In this document: positions 26,012 through 35,156 of the stretch, piece by piece
Layout: every line of letters begins with the position of its first letter
Position numbering within the stretch: the first letter of the stretch is position 1
Origin: Solimonas variicoloris DSM 15731
GTDB lineage: Bacteria > Pseudomonadota > Gammaproteobacteria > Nevskiales > Nevskiaceae
Assembly: GCF_000382285.1 (NCBI RefSeq)
Contig: NZ_KB907940.1
Span: forward strand, 1-64,000
Reading direction: 5' to 3'
Length of the DNA stretch: 64,000 bases
Made by a program: the position numbers and the translations under genes
Notes under the pieces: generated by a model
Databases searched by the model: none
The model's input: only the letters and a program-made list of their open reading frames with translations
What the model was told of the DNA's origin: nothing

Positions 26012-27796
26012 GTGTACAGATTCAGGACCGCTTGGGTCGCGTTCGGCATGCTCACAGCCGGCGTCGCGGTCGCCGCCACGCAGGACGACGCCAACACGGC
26101 GGCGGAACCGGCCGCCCCCTTGCGCAGCGAGGCCACGGCGCCCGCCGCACCCGCCGCGACCGCTGCCGCCACCGCCTTGCCGAGCTCGGTGCCCGGCTTC
26201 GCGACGCCCGGACTCGGCACACCGGCGATCGGCCGCGACTTTCCGCGCTACGACGCGCTCAAGCCGGCGGTGCAGTTCTGGACCAAGGTCTTCAGCCAGT
26301 ACTCCGAGCTGCAGAGCGTCGTGCACTCGTCGGTCTATCCGAACAAGGTCTTCACGGTGCTCGACTACCGTGACGCCGCGACCGTCACCGACCGCTTCGT
26401 GCTCGACAAGCGCCGGCGCGCCGAAGAACAGGCCGCCAAGGATCGCGTCGACGAACTGCTCAAGCAGGTGCAGGCCAAGCAGTACGCGCCCGAGACGATG
26501 ACGATCGAGGAGCGGCGCCTCTACGACCTGTTCGCCGACGTGCCGGGCGCCGACAAGTTCAAGCAGCAGATCGGCACGGCGCGCGTGCAGCGCGGCCTCA
26601 AGGAACGCACCGAGAACGCGCTCGAGGTTTCCAACCGCTACCTGCCGTCGATGGAACAGACCTTCCGCGGCTACAACCTGCCGGCCCAGCTGACGCGCCT
26701 GCCGCTGGTCGAATCGAGCTTCAATCTCGACGCCTACTCGAAGTCCGGCGCCGCCGGCATCTGGCAGTTCATCCCGTCGTCGGCGCGCATCTACATGCGC
26801 CTCAATGACGTCGTCGACGACCGCCGCGATCCGTGGACCTCGACCGACGGCGCCGCGCGCCATCTGCGCGACGACTACGCCCGCCTGCAGGACTGGCCGC
26901 TGGCGATCACCGCGTACAACCACGGCCGCAACGGCATCGCGCGCGCGCTCGACGCGGTCAACGGCCGCACGCTGGTCGACCTGATCGAGCGCTACGACGG
27001 GCCGCGCTTCGGCTTCGCGTCGCGCAACTACTATGCGGAGTTTCTCGCCGCGGTCGACGTCGAGCGCGCCTACCGCGAGCGCGCCGGCCAGGCGCGCAAC
27101 GCCAATCCGCTGGAGTTCGAGACCGTCGAAACCCAGCACTACGTCCCGTACGAAACGCTGCGGCGGCTCTGCGGCGCCAGCGACGAAACCTTCCAGCGCC
27201 TCAACCCGGCTTACCGGCCGGAAGTGATCGAAGGCAAGCTCTACGTGCCGCCCGGCCATCTGATCCGCGTCCCGTACGGCAGCGCGCGCACCTTCGAAGT
27301 CGGCTACGCAAAGCTCGGCAACCACGAGCGCTTCGACAGCCAGCGCGCGATGTTCCTGCTGCATCGCGTCGCCAGCGGCGACAGCCTCGGCAAGATCGCG
27401 CGCCGCTACGGCATCGCGCAGAGCGCGATCCTCAAGGTCAACGACCTCAAGTCGGCGCACAAGCTGCGCGTCGGCGAGGTGCTGAAGATCCCGCCGAAGA
27501 CCGAAGCCCGGCCCGGCCCGATCACCGTCGCCGTCGGCGAGTCGACGCCGCAGCAGACGCTGCAGCAGAAGCTGAACGAGGCGCGCAAGGAACAGAGCGA
27601 CAATGACCGTGCGCGCACCAAGGCCCGCAGCCGCAGCAAGCCGTCGTACCGCACGCATCAGGTCCGCTCCGGACAGACGCTCAGCGGCATCGCCGACCGT
27701 TACAACGTCAGCGTCGCCGACCTGCGCGCCGCCAACAATCTGAAGGGCTCGACGATCCGCGTCGGTCAGAAGCTGCGCGTGCCGCTCGACAGCTGA
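26012..27796 (+). CDS. mltD: Membrane-bound lytic transglycosylase D with LysM repeats
   Basis: A 594-residue periplasmic muramidase-like enzyme that cuts peptidoglycan to 1,6-anhydro products. The GTG at 26012 is preceded by GGAG and gives a signal peptide ending GVAVAA. The SLT domain has the catalytic Glu234 in LVESSFNLDAYSKSGAAGIW, then FIPSSARIY and ITAYNHG. Two clear LysM repeats lie near residues 451-494 and 548-591, with a weaker third region before them. A basic, Gln/Lys-rich linker separates them. There is no lipobox, unlike E. coli MltD, so it may be soluble or held by its signal anchor. Confidence 0.92.
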   Translation: MYRFRTAWVAFGMLTAGVAVAATQDDANTAAEPAAPLRSEATAPAAPAATAAATALPSSVPGFATPGLGTPAIGRDFPRYDALKPAVQFWTKVFSQYSELQSVVHSSVYPNKVFTVLDYRDAATVTDRFVLDKRRRAEEQAAKDRVDELLKQVQAKQYAPETMTIEERRLYDLFADVPGADKFKQQIGTARVQRGLKERTENALEVSNRYLPSMEQTFRGYNLPAQLTRLPLVESSFNLDAYSKSGAAGIWQFIPSSARIYMRLNDVVDDRRDPWTSTDGAARHLRDDYARLQDWPLAITAYNHGRNGIARALDAVNGRTLVDLIERYDGPRFGFASRNYYAEFLAAVDVERAYRERAGQARNANPLEFETVETQHYVPYETLRRLCGASDETFQRLNPAYRPEVIEGKLYVPPGHLIRVPYGSARTFEVGYAKLGNHERFDSQRAMFLLHRVASGDSLGKIARRYGIAQSAILKVNDLKSAHKLRVGEVLKIPPKTEARPGPITVAVGESTPQQTLQQKLNEARKEQSDNDRARTKARSRSKPSYRTHQVRSGQTLSGIADRYNVSVADLRAANNLKGSTIRVGQKLRVPLDS

Positions 27797-27811
27797 AGCG
27801 CGGCCGCGCGC

Positions 27812-28303
27812 TCACAGCCACCAGGCAAACCCGAACACCAGCAGCATCGTCAGGCACAGCGCGAGCTTGGCGATGCTGCCGGCGAGCAGGCCGAGCCAGG
27901 TCGCGATGCCGACGCGCGCCGCATGCTCGACGCGGCTCTGCGCGACCAGTTCGCCGATCACGGCGCCGACGAAGGGCCCGAGCAGCAGGCCGGGCAGCCC
28001 GAAGAACACGCCGACGATGCTGCCGAGCAGCGCGCCGCTCACCGCCTGCCGGCTGGCGCCGACCTTGCGGGCGCCGAGCGCCGAGGCGGCGAAGTCGATC
28101 ACCACGGTCAGCACGACGATCAGCCCGAGCAGGGTCAGCGTCAGCCAGCCGACATGGCGGTAGCCGTCGATCAGCGCGATCAGCCACAGGCCGAAGAACA
28201 CCAGCGGCGCGCCAGGCAGGATCGGCAGCAGCGTGCCGACCAGGCCGGCGACGATGAGCACGAGCGCGAGGGTCCAGCCGAGGATCGGCCACAAGCTTTC
28301 CAT
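27812..28303 (-). CDS. DUF456 family membrane protein
   Basis: A 163-residue inner-membrane protein with about five hydrophobic segments and the glycine-rich turns of DUF456 (GLVGTLLPILPGAPLVF near residues 20-36, FFGLPGLLLGPFVGAVIGEL near 101-120). Its function is unknown. Its start is 65 bases from that of the divergent patatin gene, and it converges on mltD. Confidence 0.85.
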   Translation of the reverse strand: MESLWPILGWTLALVLIVAGLVGTLLPILPGAPLVFFGLWLIALIDGYRHVGWLTLTLLGLIVVLTVVIDFAASALGARKVGASRQAVSGALLGSIVGVFFGLPGLLLGPFVGAVIGELVAQSRVEHAARVGIATWLGLLAGSIAKLALCLTMLLVFGFAWWL

Positions 28304-28368
28304 CGGTGCGATTTTCCCAGTTGAACGGCGCTGCACTGTGCGCGGCTTTGGTCCTACACTCAAGCCAA

Positions 28369-29853
28369 ATGAAGAACCCGCCCCGCCTCGCCCGCCGCAT
28401 CGTTCGCGATCGCCTGCGCGATCTGGCCGCCGCCCCGGACTATCGCAGCTGGCGGGAGATCGCCACCGAGCTGGATCACCTCGAGGGCGGCGATGCCTGG
28501 AAGCAGGACGACACCAGCGACGACTACGACTACCTGCTGATCCAGGAACGCCTGCGGCAGATGCGTGCGCTGCGCAAGCGCGGCGACGCGCGCCAGCTCG
28601 CCTTCGACCTGTACGAGGGCCTGCACGGCAATCTCGGCAACATCTCCAATCCGACGCTGTACGGCGTCGCCCGCCTCGGCACCAAGCGCCTGATCGAGGA
28701 GTACATCGCCGAGGTCGCGCGCTGCCTCGATTTCCTCTGCGCCGGCGACTTTCCGGACTTCGGCTTCGACGACAAGATCCAGTTCTTCAAGCGCACGGCG
28801 ACGACGTTCGGCCGCTCGGCGCTGATGCTGTCCGGCGGGGGCACGCTCGGCATGTTCCACCTCGGCGTCATCAAGGCCCTGCACAGCGAGCGCCTGCTGC
28901 CGCGCGTGCTGTCCGGCGCTTCGGCCGGTTCGATCATTGCCAGCGCGGTCGCGGTGCGCAGCGACGACGAGATCAGCGCGATGTTCGCGCCGGGCGGCCT
29001 CAACCTCGAAGCCTTCCAGGCGCTCGGCTGGCGCGAAATGATGCGCAAGGGCTTCGTGATGGACGGCGCCCAGCTCGAACGCTGCCTCGCCGCCAACATC
29101 GGCGACGACACCTTCGTCGACGCCTTCGAGCGCACGCGCCGCATCGTCAGCATCACCGTCTCGCCGGCCGAGGCGCACCAGCAGGGCCGCCTGCTGAATT
29201 ACCTGACGGCACCGCACGTGCTGATGCGCAAGGCGGTGCTCGCGTCCTGCGCCGTGCCGGGCATCTTTCCGCCGGTGCAGCTCGAGGCGCGCGACTACGA
29301 GCGGCGCGTCGTGCCGTACCTGCCGAGCAAGCGCTGGATCGACGGCACGCTGTCCTCGGACCTGCCGATGCTGCGCCTGGCGCGCCTGCACAACGTCAAT
29401 CACTACATCGCCAGCCAGACCAATCCGCACATCGTGCCGCTGCTGGCGAAGGCCGAACTCGAGCGCCGCGGCCTCGCGCCGCTGGCGGCGGATCTGATCA
29501 AGCAGGGCGGTAGCGGCGCCCTGCGCCTGGCGCGCAAGCACCTCGACCCGTATGCCAGCGGGCGGCTGCTCGGCAAGGTCGACAACATCCTGCAGCAGCG
29601 CTATTCGGGCGACGTCAACATCTTCCCGGCGCCGTCGCACCGCCGCATCCTGCGCCTGTTCAGCAACCCCAGCCACGACGATATCCAGCACTACATCGTC
29701 GAAGGCGAGCGCGCGACCTGGCCGAAGCTGGAGCGCATCCGCCTGCAAACGCGGATCTCGCGCACCTTCGAGGACTGCCTCGTGCTGCTCAAGCAGCGCG
29801 AGCACGCGCTGGGCAAGCCGCGACCGCGCAAGCCGCTGCGCACGGCCGGCTGA
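28369..29853 (+). CDS. DUF3336 patatin-like lipase
   Basis: A 494-residue protein. An N-terminal DUF3336 region (to about residue 140) precedes a patatin lipase domain. The oxyanion loop is SGGGTLG (residues 155-161), the nucleophile is Ser185 in GASAGS, and the catalytic Asp325 is in the DGT of RWIDGTLSSDLP. This architecture is shared with the eukaryotic triacylglycerol lipases Tgl3/Tgl4 and SDP1. Given the WS/DGAT gene 14 kb away, mobilisation of storage lipid is a fair guess. There is no signal peptide, so it should be cytoplasmic or lipid-droplet bound. Confidence 0.9.
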   Translation: MKNPPRLARRIVRDRLRDLAAAPDYRSWREIATELDHLEGGDAWKQDDTSDDYDYLLIQERLRQMRALRKRGDARQLAFDLYEGLHGNLGNISNPTLYGVARLGTKRLIEEYIAEVARCLDFLCAGDFPDFGFDDKIQFFKRTATTFGRSALMLSGGGTLGMFHLGVIKALHSERLLPRVLSGASAGSIIASAVAVRSDDEISAMFAPGGLNLEAFQALGWREMMRKGFVMDGAQLERCLAANIGDDTFVDAFERTRRIVSITVSPAEAHQQGRLLNYLTAPHVLMRKAVLASCAVPGIFPPVQLEARDYERRVVPYLPSKRWIDGTLSSDLPMLRLARLHNVNHYIASQTNPHIVPLLAKAELERRGLAPLAADLIKQGGSGALRLARKHLDPYASGRLLGKVDNILQQRYSGDVNIFPAPSHRRILRLFSNPSHDDIQHYIVEGERATWPKLERIRLQTRISRTFEDCLVLLKQREHALGKPRPRKPLRTAG

Positions 29854-29989
29854 GCGCGACCGACCGCGGCTGCCTTCACCGCGCGGCGATTGTTGCATTC
29901 ACGGCACGAAGGTTTTGCCGCCGCAGCGACTGTCCGCCGCGTGATGGCAACGGCATGCTGCCGCCCGCCATCCGCCGTGGAGAAACCCC

Positions 29990-31228
29990 GTGCCGCGCCA
30001 GCTGCTCGTCGTGCTGCTCGCCTGCCTGCTGCTGCCCCTGCGCGCCGTCGCCGGCGACACGTCCTGGCTGGTGAGCTGGACCGCCAGCCCGCAAGCGCCG
30101 TGGGGCGGCGATTTTCCGCTGCCGCTCGGCGTGCCCGAACGGCTCTGGCAGCAGACGATCCGCCAGAAGGCCAGCCTCAGCATCGGCGGCCATCGCGTCC
30201 GCGTGCTGCTGTCGAACGAGTACGGCACGCTGCCGCTGCAGATCGGCGCCGCGCATCTGGCGCTCGCCGGCCCCGGCGCGGCGATCGTCGCCGGCAGCGA
30301 CCGCGTGCTGACCTTCGGCGGCAAACCGACGGCGCTCATCCCGCCGGGTGCACCGCTGCTCAGCGACGCGGTCGATCTCGACGTCGACGCGCTTGCGACC
30401 GTCAGCGTCAGCCTCTACCTGCCGCAGCCGACGCCCGTATCGACTTTCCACTGGGACGCGCGACAGACCGCCTTTGTCGGCAGCGGCGACCAGACCGCCG
30501 CAGCGTCGCTGGTCGCCGACGCGCAGCTGCAGTCGCACCTGTTCGTGCGCGACATCATCGTCGAAGCGCCGGACACCGCGCGTACCGTCGTCGCGTTCGG
30601 CGATTCGATCACCGACGGCAACGGCTCGACGCCGGATGCCCATCAGCGCTGGCCGGATTTTCTCGCGGCAAGGCTCGCCGGCGACGATGTCGCCGTGCTC
30701 AATGCCGGCATCTCGGGCGCGCGTCTGCTGCGTGACCGCATGGGTGTCAGCGCGCTCGCACGCTTCGATCGCGACGTGCTGAGCCAGCCGCATCTGCGCA
30801 CGGTCATCGTGCTGATGGGCATCAATGACATCGCCTGGCCCGGCCATGTGTTCGCACCGACGGACGTGCCGGTCACTGCCGACGCGATCATCGACGCCTA
30901 CCGCCAGCTGATCGCCCGCGCGCATCTGCGCGGCGTTCGCATCGTCGGCGCGACCCTGACGCCGTTCGAAGGCGCGCTCGCCGGCACGCCGTTCGCCGGC
31001 TATTACCGCACCGATCGCGATGCGCTACGCCAGAACGTCAATCGCTGGATACGCGACAGCGGCGAGTTCGATGCGGTCGTCGATTTCGATGCGCTGCTGC
31101 GCGATCCGCAGCGCCCGCAGCGGATGCTGCCGCGCTACGACTCCGGCGATCATCTGCATCCGGGCGATGCAGGCTATCGGGCGATGGCCGACGCGCTCGA
31201 TGCCGGCCGACTGTTCGGCGGCGGCTGA
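29990..31228 (+). CDS. Secreted SGNH/GDSL hydrolase
   Basis: A 412-residue esterase-like protein with a signal peptide (MPRQLLVVLLACLLLPLRAVAG). An N-terminal beta domain (about residues 23-190) precedes the SGNH domain. The nucleophile Ser206 is in FGDSITDG, Gly is in NAGISGARL, Asn is in MGINDIAW, and the Asp/His pair is in SGDHLHPGDAGY near the C-terminus. The start is GTG with GGAG upstream. The substrate is unknown; the family includes esterases and carbohydrate deacetylases. Confidence 0.9.
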   Translation: MPRQLLVVLLACLLLPLRAVAGDTSWLVSWTASPQAPWGGDFPLPLGVPERLWQQTIRQKASLSIGGHRVRVLLSNEYGTLPLQIGAAHLALAGPGAAIVAGSDRVLTFGGKPTALIPPGAPLLSDAVDLDVDALATVSVSLYLPQPTPVSTFHWDARQTAFVGSGDQTAAASLVADAQLQSHLFVRDIIVEAPDTARTVVAFGDSITDGNGSTPDAHQRWPDFLAARLAGDDVAVLNAGISGARLLRDRMGVSALARFDRDVLSQPHLRTVIVLMGINDIAWPGHVFAPTDVPVTADAIIDAYRQLIARAHLRGVRIVGATLTPFEGALAGTPFAGYYRTDRDALRQNVNRWIRDSGEFDAVVDFDALLRDPQRPQRMLPRYDSGDHLHPGDAGYRAMADALDAGRLFGGG

Positions 31229-31248
31229 GCCCTTGCCGCCGCGGCGCA

Positions 31249-31656
31249 TCAGCCGCGCTGCTGCTTGAGCAGGTCGCGGATTTCCGTCAGCAGCACTTCC
31301 TGCGCCGGCGGCGGTGCCGGCGGCGCCGGTTCGGCGGCCTTCTGCCGCTGCAGGCGATTGATCAGCTTGATGACGACGAAGATCGCGAAGGCGATGATGA
31401 CGAAATCGAAGATCGTCTGGATGAACTTGCCGTAGCTGAGCAGCACGGCCGCCTGATCGCCCTGCGCGGCCTTGAGCGTGATCGCCAGATCGGAAAAATC
31501 CACGCCGCCAACGATCAGGCCGATCACCGGCGTGATGACATCGGCGACCAGCGACGACACGATCTTGCCGAACGCGGCGCCGATCACGACACCGACCGCG
31601 AGGTCGACGACGTTGCCGCGCATCGCGAAATCCTTGAACTCCTGGATCATGCCCAT
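31249..31656 (-). CDS. mscL: Large-conductance mechanosensitive channel
   Basis: A 135-residue inner-membrane channel that opens under osmotic downshock. It has the MscL N-terminus [31 protein letters not shown] (TM1, residues about 5-35), a periplasmic loop, TM2 ([23 protein letters not shown]) and a charged C-terminal helix after a Pro-rich linker. The ATG overlaps the stop of the epimerase gene by one base (TGATG on its strand), and AAGGAG precedes it inside that gene, so the two are translationally coupled. Confidence 0.96.
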   Translation of the reverse strand: MGMIQEFKDFAMRGNVVDLAVGVVIGAAFGKIVSSLVADVITPVIGLIVGGVDFSDLAITLKAAQGDQAAVLLSYGKFIQTIFDFVIIAFAIFVVIKLINRLQRQKAAEPAPPAPPPAQEVLLTEIRDLLKQQRG

Positions 31657-32564
31657 CACGCCACTCCTTTCGTGCGTACTGTGTCTTCGGCTGCCAGGCA
31701 GGCCGGCAATCCGCTCTCGAGATCGGGGTAACGCGGCGAAAAATGCAGTTCCTCGCGCAGGCGCTCCGTCCGCAACCGCTTCGATTCTTCCATAAACGAC
31801 CACATCGCGGGAGTCAGCGCCCGGCGTGCGTCCTCGAATGCGAGCTGCGGTGGTTCCGGCAGATCGAGCAGACGCGCGCAGCGCATGAAGTAGTCGGCCA
31901 TCGTCGTCGGCGCACCGTCGGCGACGTGGTACGCGCGGCCGCCGCGGCCGAACGCGGCGGCGTGCAGCGCCGCTTCGGCGAGATCGTCGGCGTGAATGCG
32001 ATTGCTGTACGGAGACTCCGCCGCGCGCAGCACCGGCAGACCGCGGCGCAGGCGCTCGAGCGGCAGGCGGCCGGGACCATAGATGCCCGGCACGCGCAGA
32101 ATCACGGCCGCGGCGCCGCCCTGCGCCTGCGCTTCGAGCAGCGCGCGCTCGGCATCAGCGCGGCGCTGGCCGCGCGCACTGCGCGGCGCCAGCGGCTCAT
32201 CCTCGTCGATCCAGCGACCGCCGCAATCGCCGTAGACCGCCGAGGTCGAGATATAGACGACGCGGTCGATGCGACCGCGCTGCGCGGCGAGCCAGCCGCG
32301 CAAACGCGCGTCCCGTTCGCCGCTGTCGGGCGGCGGCGCGAACCAGAACAGCAGCGGCACATCGCCGACATCGGCCGGCGCATCGAGATCCTCGATGCGC
32401 AGCCACGCGCCGAGCGCGGCGAGCGGCGCCGCCTTTTGCCGGTCGCGGACGATTGCCGTAACCTCGCGGCCCAGCGCGCGCAGCCGCCGGGCGACGCGCA
32501 GACCGATGTCGCCGCATCCGGCAATCAGCGCCGACGGCGGCAGCTTCGCTTGCAGGGTATCCAT
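31656..32564 (-). CDS. NAD-dependent epimerase/dehydratase-like protein (YeeZ-like)
   Basis: A 302-residue extended-SDR-like protein. It has a Gly-rich NAD site [17 protein letters not shown] (residues 12-28), STSAVYGD near 106-113 and a [12 protein letters not shown] motif near 157-168. The YeeZ type (GCGDxG in place of GxxGxxG) is typical of a small gammaproteobacterial family without a proven substrate. The start codon overlaps that of the divergent ferredoxin reductase by two bases (CATG). The 3' end overlaps mscL. Confidence 0.83.
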   Translation of the reverse strand: MDTLQAKLPPSALIAGCGDIGLRVARRLRALGREVTAIVRDRQKAAPLAALGAWLRIEDLDAPADVGDVPLLFWFAPPPDSGERDARLRGWLAAQRGRIDRVVYISTSAVYGDCGGRWIDEDEPLAPRSARGQRRADAERALLEAQAQGGAAAVILRVPGIYGPGRLPLERLRRGLPVLRAAESPYSNRIHADDLAEAALHAAAFGRGGRAYHVADGAPTTMADYFMRCARLLDLPEPPQLAFEDARRALTPAMWSFMEESKRLRTERLREELHFSPRYPDLESGLPACLAAEDTVRTKGVA

Positions 32565-33582
32565 GAGTCACAGAGTTTACCTGGCCGATCGGCCGCAGCA
32601 TTTCGACGTCGCCGAAGGCGAAACCCTGCTGGCCGCGGGCCTGCGTCATGGCTTCGCGCTGCCGTTCGGCTGTCAGTCGGGCGGCTGCGGCTCCTGCCGC
32701 GTGCGGCTCGTGTCCGGCGCGATCGACTATCCGTTTCCGCCGCCGGCGCTGTCGCAGGCGGAACGCGACGCCGGCTACATTCTGATGTGCCTGGCGCGCG
32801 CCACGTCGGACCTGACGATCGCTCTGCACCAGCCGCCGCAGATCGACAGCCTGCGGCCGCGCCAGCTGCCGGTGCGCGCCGCGAAGAAGGAATGGCTCGC
32901 GCACGACGTGCTCGGCCTGACGCTGAAGCTGCCGAAGGGCGACGGCTTCCAGTATTTGCCCGGCCAGTACATCGACCTGCTGCTCGACGACGGCCGCCGG
33001 CGCAGCTTCTCGGTCGCCAACCGGCCGAACGGCGAGACCCTGGAATTGCACGTGCGCGTGACGCCGAACGGCCGCTTCGCGAACTGGGCGGCCAACGAAA
33101 TGCCGGAACGCGCGATCCTGCGCCTCGAAGGCCCGCTCGGCGCGTTCTATCTGCGCGAGGATTCGTCACGGCCGATCGTCATGGTCGCCGGCGGCACCGG
33201 CATCGCGCCGATCCACGCCATGCTCGACGAGCTGCTGTCGGGCGGCCTGCCGCGCAGCGTGCACCTGTTCTGGGGTGTGCGCGGCGAGCGCGATCTCTAC
33301 CTCGACGCGCGCCTGCGCGGCTGGGCGGCGGCGCACCCGCAGTTCCGCTACACGCCGGTGCTGTCGGATGCCGACGCCGCTTGGCGCGGCGCGCGCGGCC
33401 TGGTGCACGAAGCCGTGCTCGCCGCGTATCCGGTGCTGAGCGGCCATGAAGCCTACCTGTCCGGACCGCCGGTCATGGTGCGCGCCGGCAAGGAGGCCTT
33501 CGTGCGTGCCGGCCTCGATGCCGACCACCTCTACTACGATTCCTTCGATTACGCCTTCGAGACCTGGCCGCAGCTCGGCTGA
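32563..33582 (+). CDS. 2Fe-2S ferredoxin-NAD(P)H flavin reductase (CDP-6-deoxy-delta-3,4-glucoseen reductase-like)
   Basis: A 339-residue electron-transfer protein. The N-terminal plant-type 2Fe-2S domain has Cys37, Cys42, Cys45 and Cys76 (FGCQSGGCGSCRV...LMCLA). An FAD domain follows, with the RRSFSVANRP signature (residues about 145-154), then an NAD(P) domain (VMVAGGTGIAPIHAML, YLSGPPVMV). This form appears next to UbiD-type or sugar genes as AscD-like, or serves as a general flavin reductase; no sugar cluster is here. The start codon overlaps that of the divergent epimerase. Confidence 0.9.
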   Translation: MSHRVYLADRPQHFDVAEGETLLAAGLRHGFALPFGCQSGGCGSCRVRLVSGAIDYPFPPPALSQAERDAGYILMCLARATSDLTIALHQPPQIDSLRPRQLPVRAAKKEWLAHDVLGLTLKLPKGDGFQYLPGQYIDLLLDDGRRRSFSVANRPNGETLELHVRVTPNGRFANWAANEMPERAILRLEGPLGAFYLREDSSRPIVMVAGGTGIAPIHAMLDELLSGGLPRSVHLFWGVRGERDLYLDARLRGWAAAHPQFRYTPVLSDADAAWRGARGLVHEAVLAAYPVLSGHEAYLSGPPVMVRAGKEAFVRAGLDADHLYYDSFDYAFETWPQLG

Positions 33583-33600
33583 GCGCGGCCGGCGCTTCGT

Positions 33601-34296
33601 TCACTCACCGACCAGCTGCACCGCGTCGATTTCGTTCCAGCCATCGACCGCATTGGTCGCCAGCGTCAGTCGCGCGCCCCTGGTCTTGTATGCGGTCGGC
33701 GCGAAGCTGCGCACGAACCACTGGATCTCGCCGCTCTCGTAGACGGTGTCGTCGGTGCCTTCCCAGATCGTGTGACGGCCACCGGCTTCATCGATCAGCT
33801 CGACCTTGATGATCGCGCCCGGCATCGAGTTCTGGCGCACGCGCAGTTCGCGCGCGCGGACCGGCGTCGCGAACGACGTCTCCAGCCACTCGATGCCGCC
33901 GTCGGCGCGCTCGGCGGCCCAGGCGTGCGCATCGTCGCCGTAGTGCTCCACGTCCGGCTTGCCGGTCGCCTGCATCGGCGCGTAGCCGTCGGTCGACGCC
34001 GCATCCTTCTCGGCGGAATAAGTCGAGCTGGCGCTCGCGGCGACCGCCCACTGGCCGTGGGCCTCGTCGAGTATCGCCTGCTCGGCGAGCGCGCGCTCCA
34101 CGGCGCGCTTCTTCTGCACCGCTTCGAGCGCCGCCGGATCGGCGGCCTCCGCGCCGGCGGCGGCGGACTCGGCCGCAGGTTCGACGGCGGGCGCCGTCGC
34201 GCTCGCGTCCGGCGCGGCGTCCGGCGATTTCTTGCCGCAAGCGACGGTGGCGACCAGGCCGAGCAGCAGCCCGACGCGCACGATTTCCCTGAACAT
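33601..34296 (-). CDS. Discoidin-like lipoprotein
   Basis: A 231-residue protein with a lipoprotein signal (LLLGLVATVACGKK, acylated Cys near 20). An Ala/Glu-rich linker and a short coiled-coil-like helix (residues about 58-82) follow. The C-terminal beta domain, with WLETSFATPVRARELRVRQNS and ITDAVQLVGE-type ends, resembles F5/8-type discoidin folds (sugar- or surface-binding). The ATG at 34296 has GGGAG upstream. Family and ligand are unknown. It converges on the ferredoxin reductase. Confidence 0.75.
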   Translation of the reverse strand: MFREIVRVGLLLGLVATVACGKKSPDAAPDASATAPAVEPAAESAAAGAEAADPAALEAVQKKRAVERALAEQAILDEAHGQWAVAASASSTYSAEKDAASTDGYAPMQATGKPDVEHYGDDAHAWAAERADGGIEWLETSFATPVRARELRVRQNSMPGAIIKVELIDEAGGRHTIWEGTDDTVYESGEIQWFVRSFAPTAYKTRGARLTLATNAVDGWNEIDAVQLVGE

Positions 34297-34403
34297 GAAC
34301 ACGCTCCCTGTGTATGGCGGAGCGCAGTCTAGACAGCCGTCGCCAGCCGCATTGCGCGGCAGTCCTCAGTTGTCGTGCAAGTGTGCGGATCGCCGCACGG
34401 CGC

Positions 34404-35156
34404 TCAGGCAGTGTCGGCGGCGGAACCGACGGCCGGCGCGCTTAGCAGCGCCTGCACGCGCGCGCGGAAATTGCGCCCGGTGTGAAGCTGCCGCTCGCCA
34501 CGCAGCTCCAGGCGGAAGCGTCCCGAGCCCTGCGCTCGGATCGCCCGGATCGCACTAACACGTACCACTGCCGAACGGTGCAGCTGCACGAAGCAGGCCG
34601 GATCGAGGCCGGCGAGGAACTCGCGCAGCGTGCGGCGCACGACATAGGTCCGGTCGATCGCGTGAATATCGAGATAGTTTCCGCGCGCGACGATCAGATC
34701 GATGTCGTCGAGCGCCACCAGGTGCGTGCTGGGGCCGAGCGGCAGGGCGATACGCGCGCGCGGCGGCTCCGCCGGCGGCGGGCGCCCGTCCCGCGCGTAC
34801 AAGCGCGCAACGGTGTCGCGCAGGCGATCCTCGGCGACCGGCTTGACCAGATAGTCGAGCGCGCGTGCATCGAAGGCGCGCACCGCGTGTTCCGAGTAGG
34901 CGGTCACGAAGACCACCGCCGGCAGCGGCCCCGGCCAGCGCTGCAGCGCGCCGAAGCCGCCGCCGCCCGGCATCTCAATATCGAGGAACAAGGCGTCGAG
35001 CGGCACGCGACCGGCCTCATGCAGCAACTCTTCGGCATCGACACATTCGAGCGCAATACGAATCCGCTCGCCGCTGATCTTCTGCAGCAGGCGGCGCAGC
35101 CGTGCGCGCGCCAGCGGCTCGTCGTCGACGATCGCAACCTGCAGCGGCGCGCTCAC
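34404..35156 (-). CDS. LytTR-family response regulator
   Basis: A 250-residue regulator. The receiver domain has Asp11/Asp12 and the phospho-acceptor Asp59 (ALFLDIEMPG), then FVTAYSEHAVRAFDARALDYLVKP with the conserved Lys. The C-terminal LytTR DNA-binding domain starts near residue 150 (IALPLG.STHLVALDDIDLIVARGNYLDIH) and ends FRLELRGERQLHTGRNFRARV. The GTG start overlaps the sensor-kinase stop (GTGA), so translation is coupled. The target genes are not known; the nearest outward genes are DoxX and the lipoprotein. Confidence 0.92.
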   Translation of the reverse strand: MSAPLQVAIVDDEPLARARLRRLLQKISGERIRIALECVDAEELLHEAGRVPLDALFLDIEMPGGGGFGALQRWPGPLPAVVFVTAYSEHAVRAFDARALDYLVKPVAEDRLRDTVARLYARDGRPPPAEPPRARIALPLGPSTHLVALDDIDLIVARGNYLDIHAIDRTYVVRRTLREFLAGLDPACFVQLHRSAVVRVSAIRAIRAQGSGRFRLELRGERQLHTGRNFRARVQALLSAPAVGSAADTA

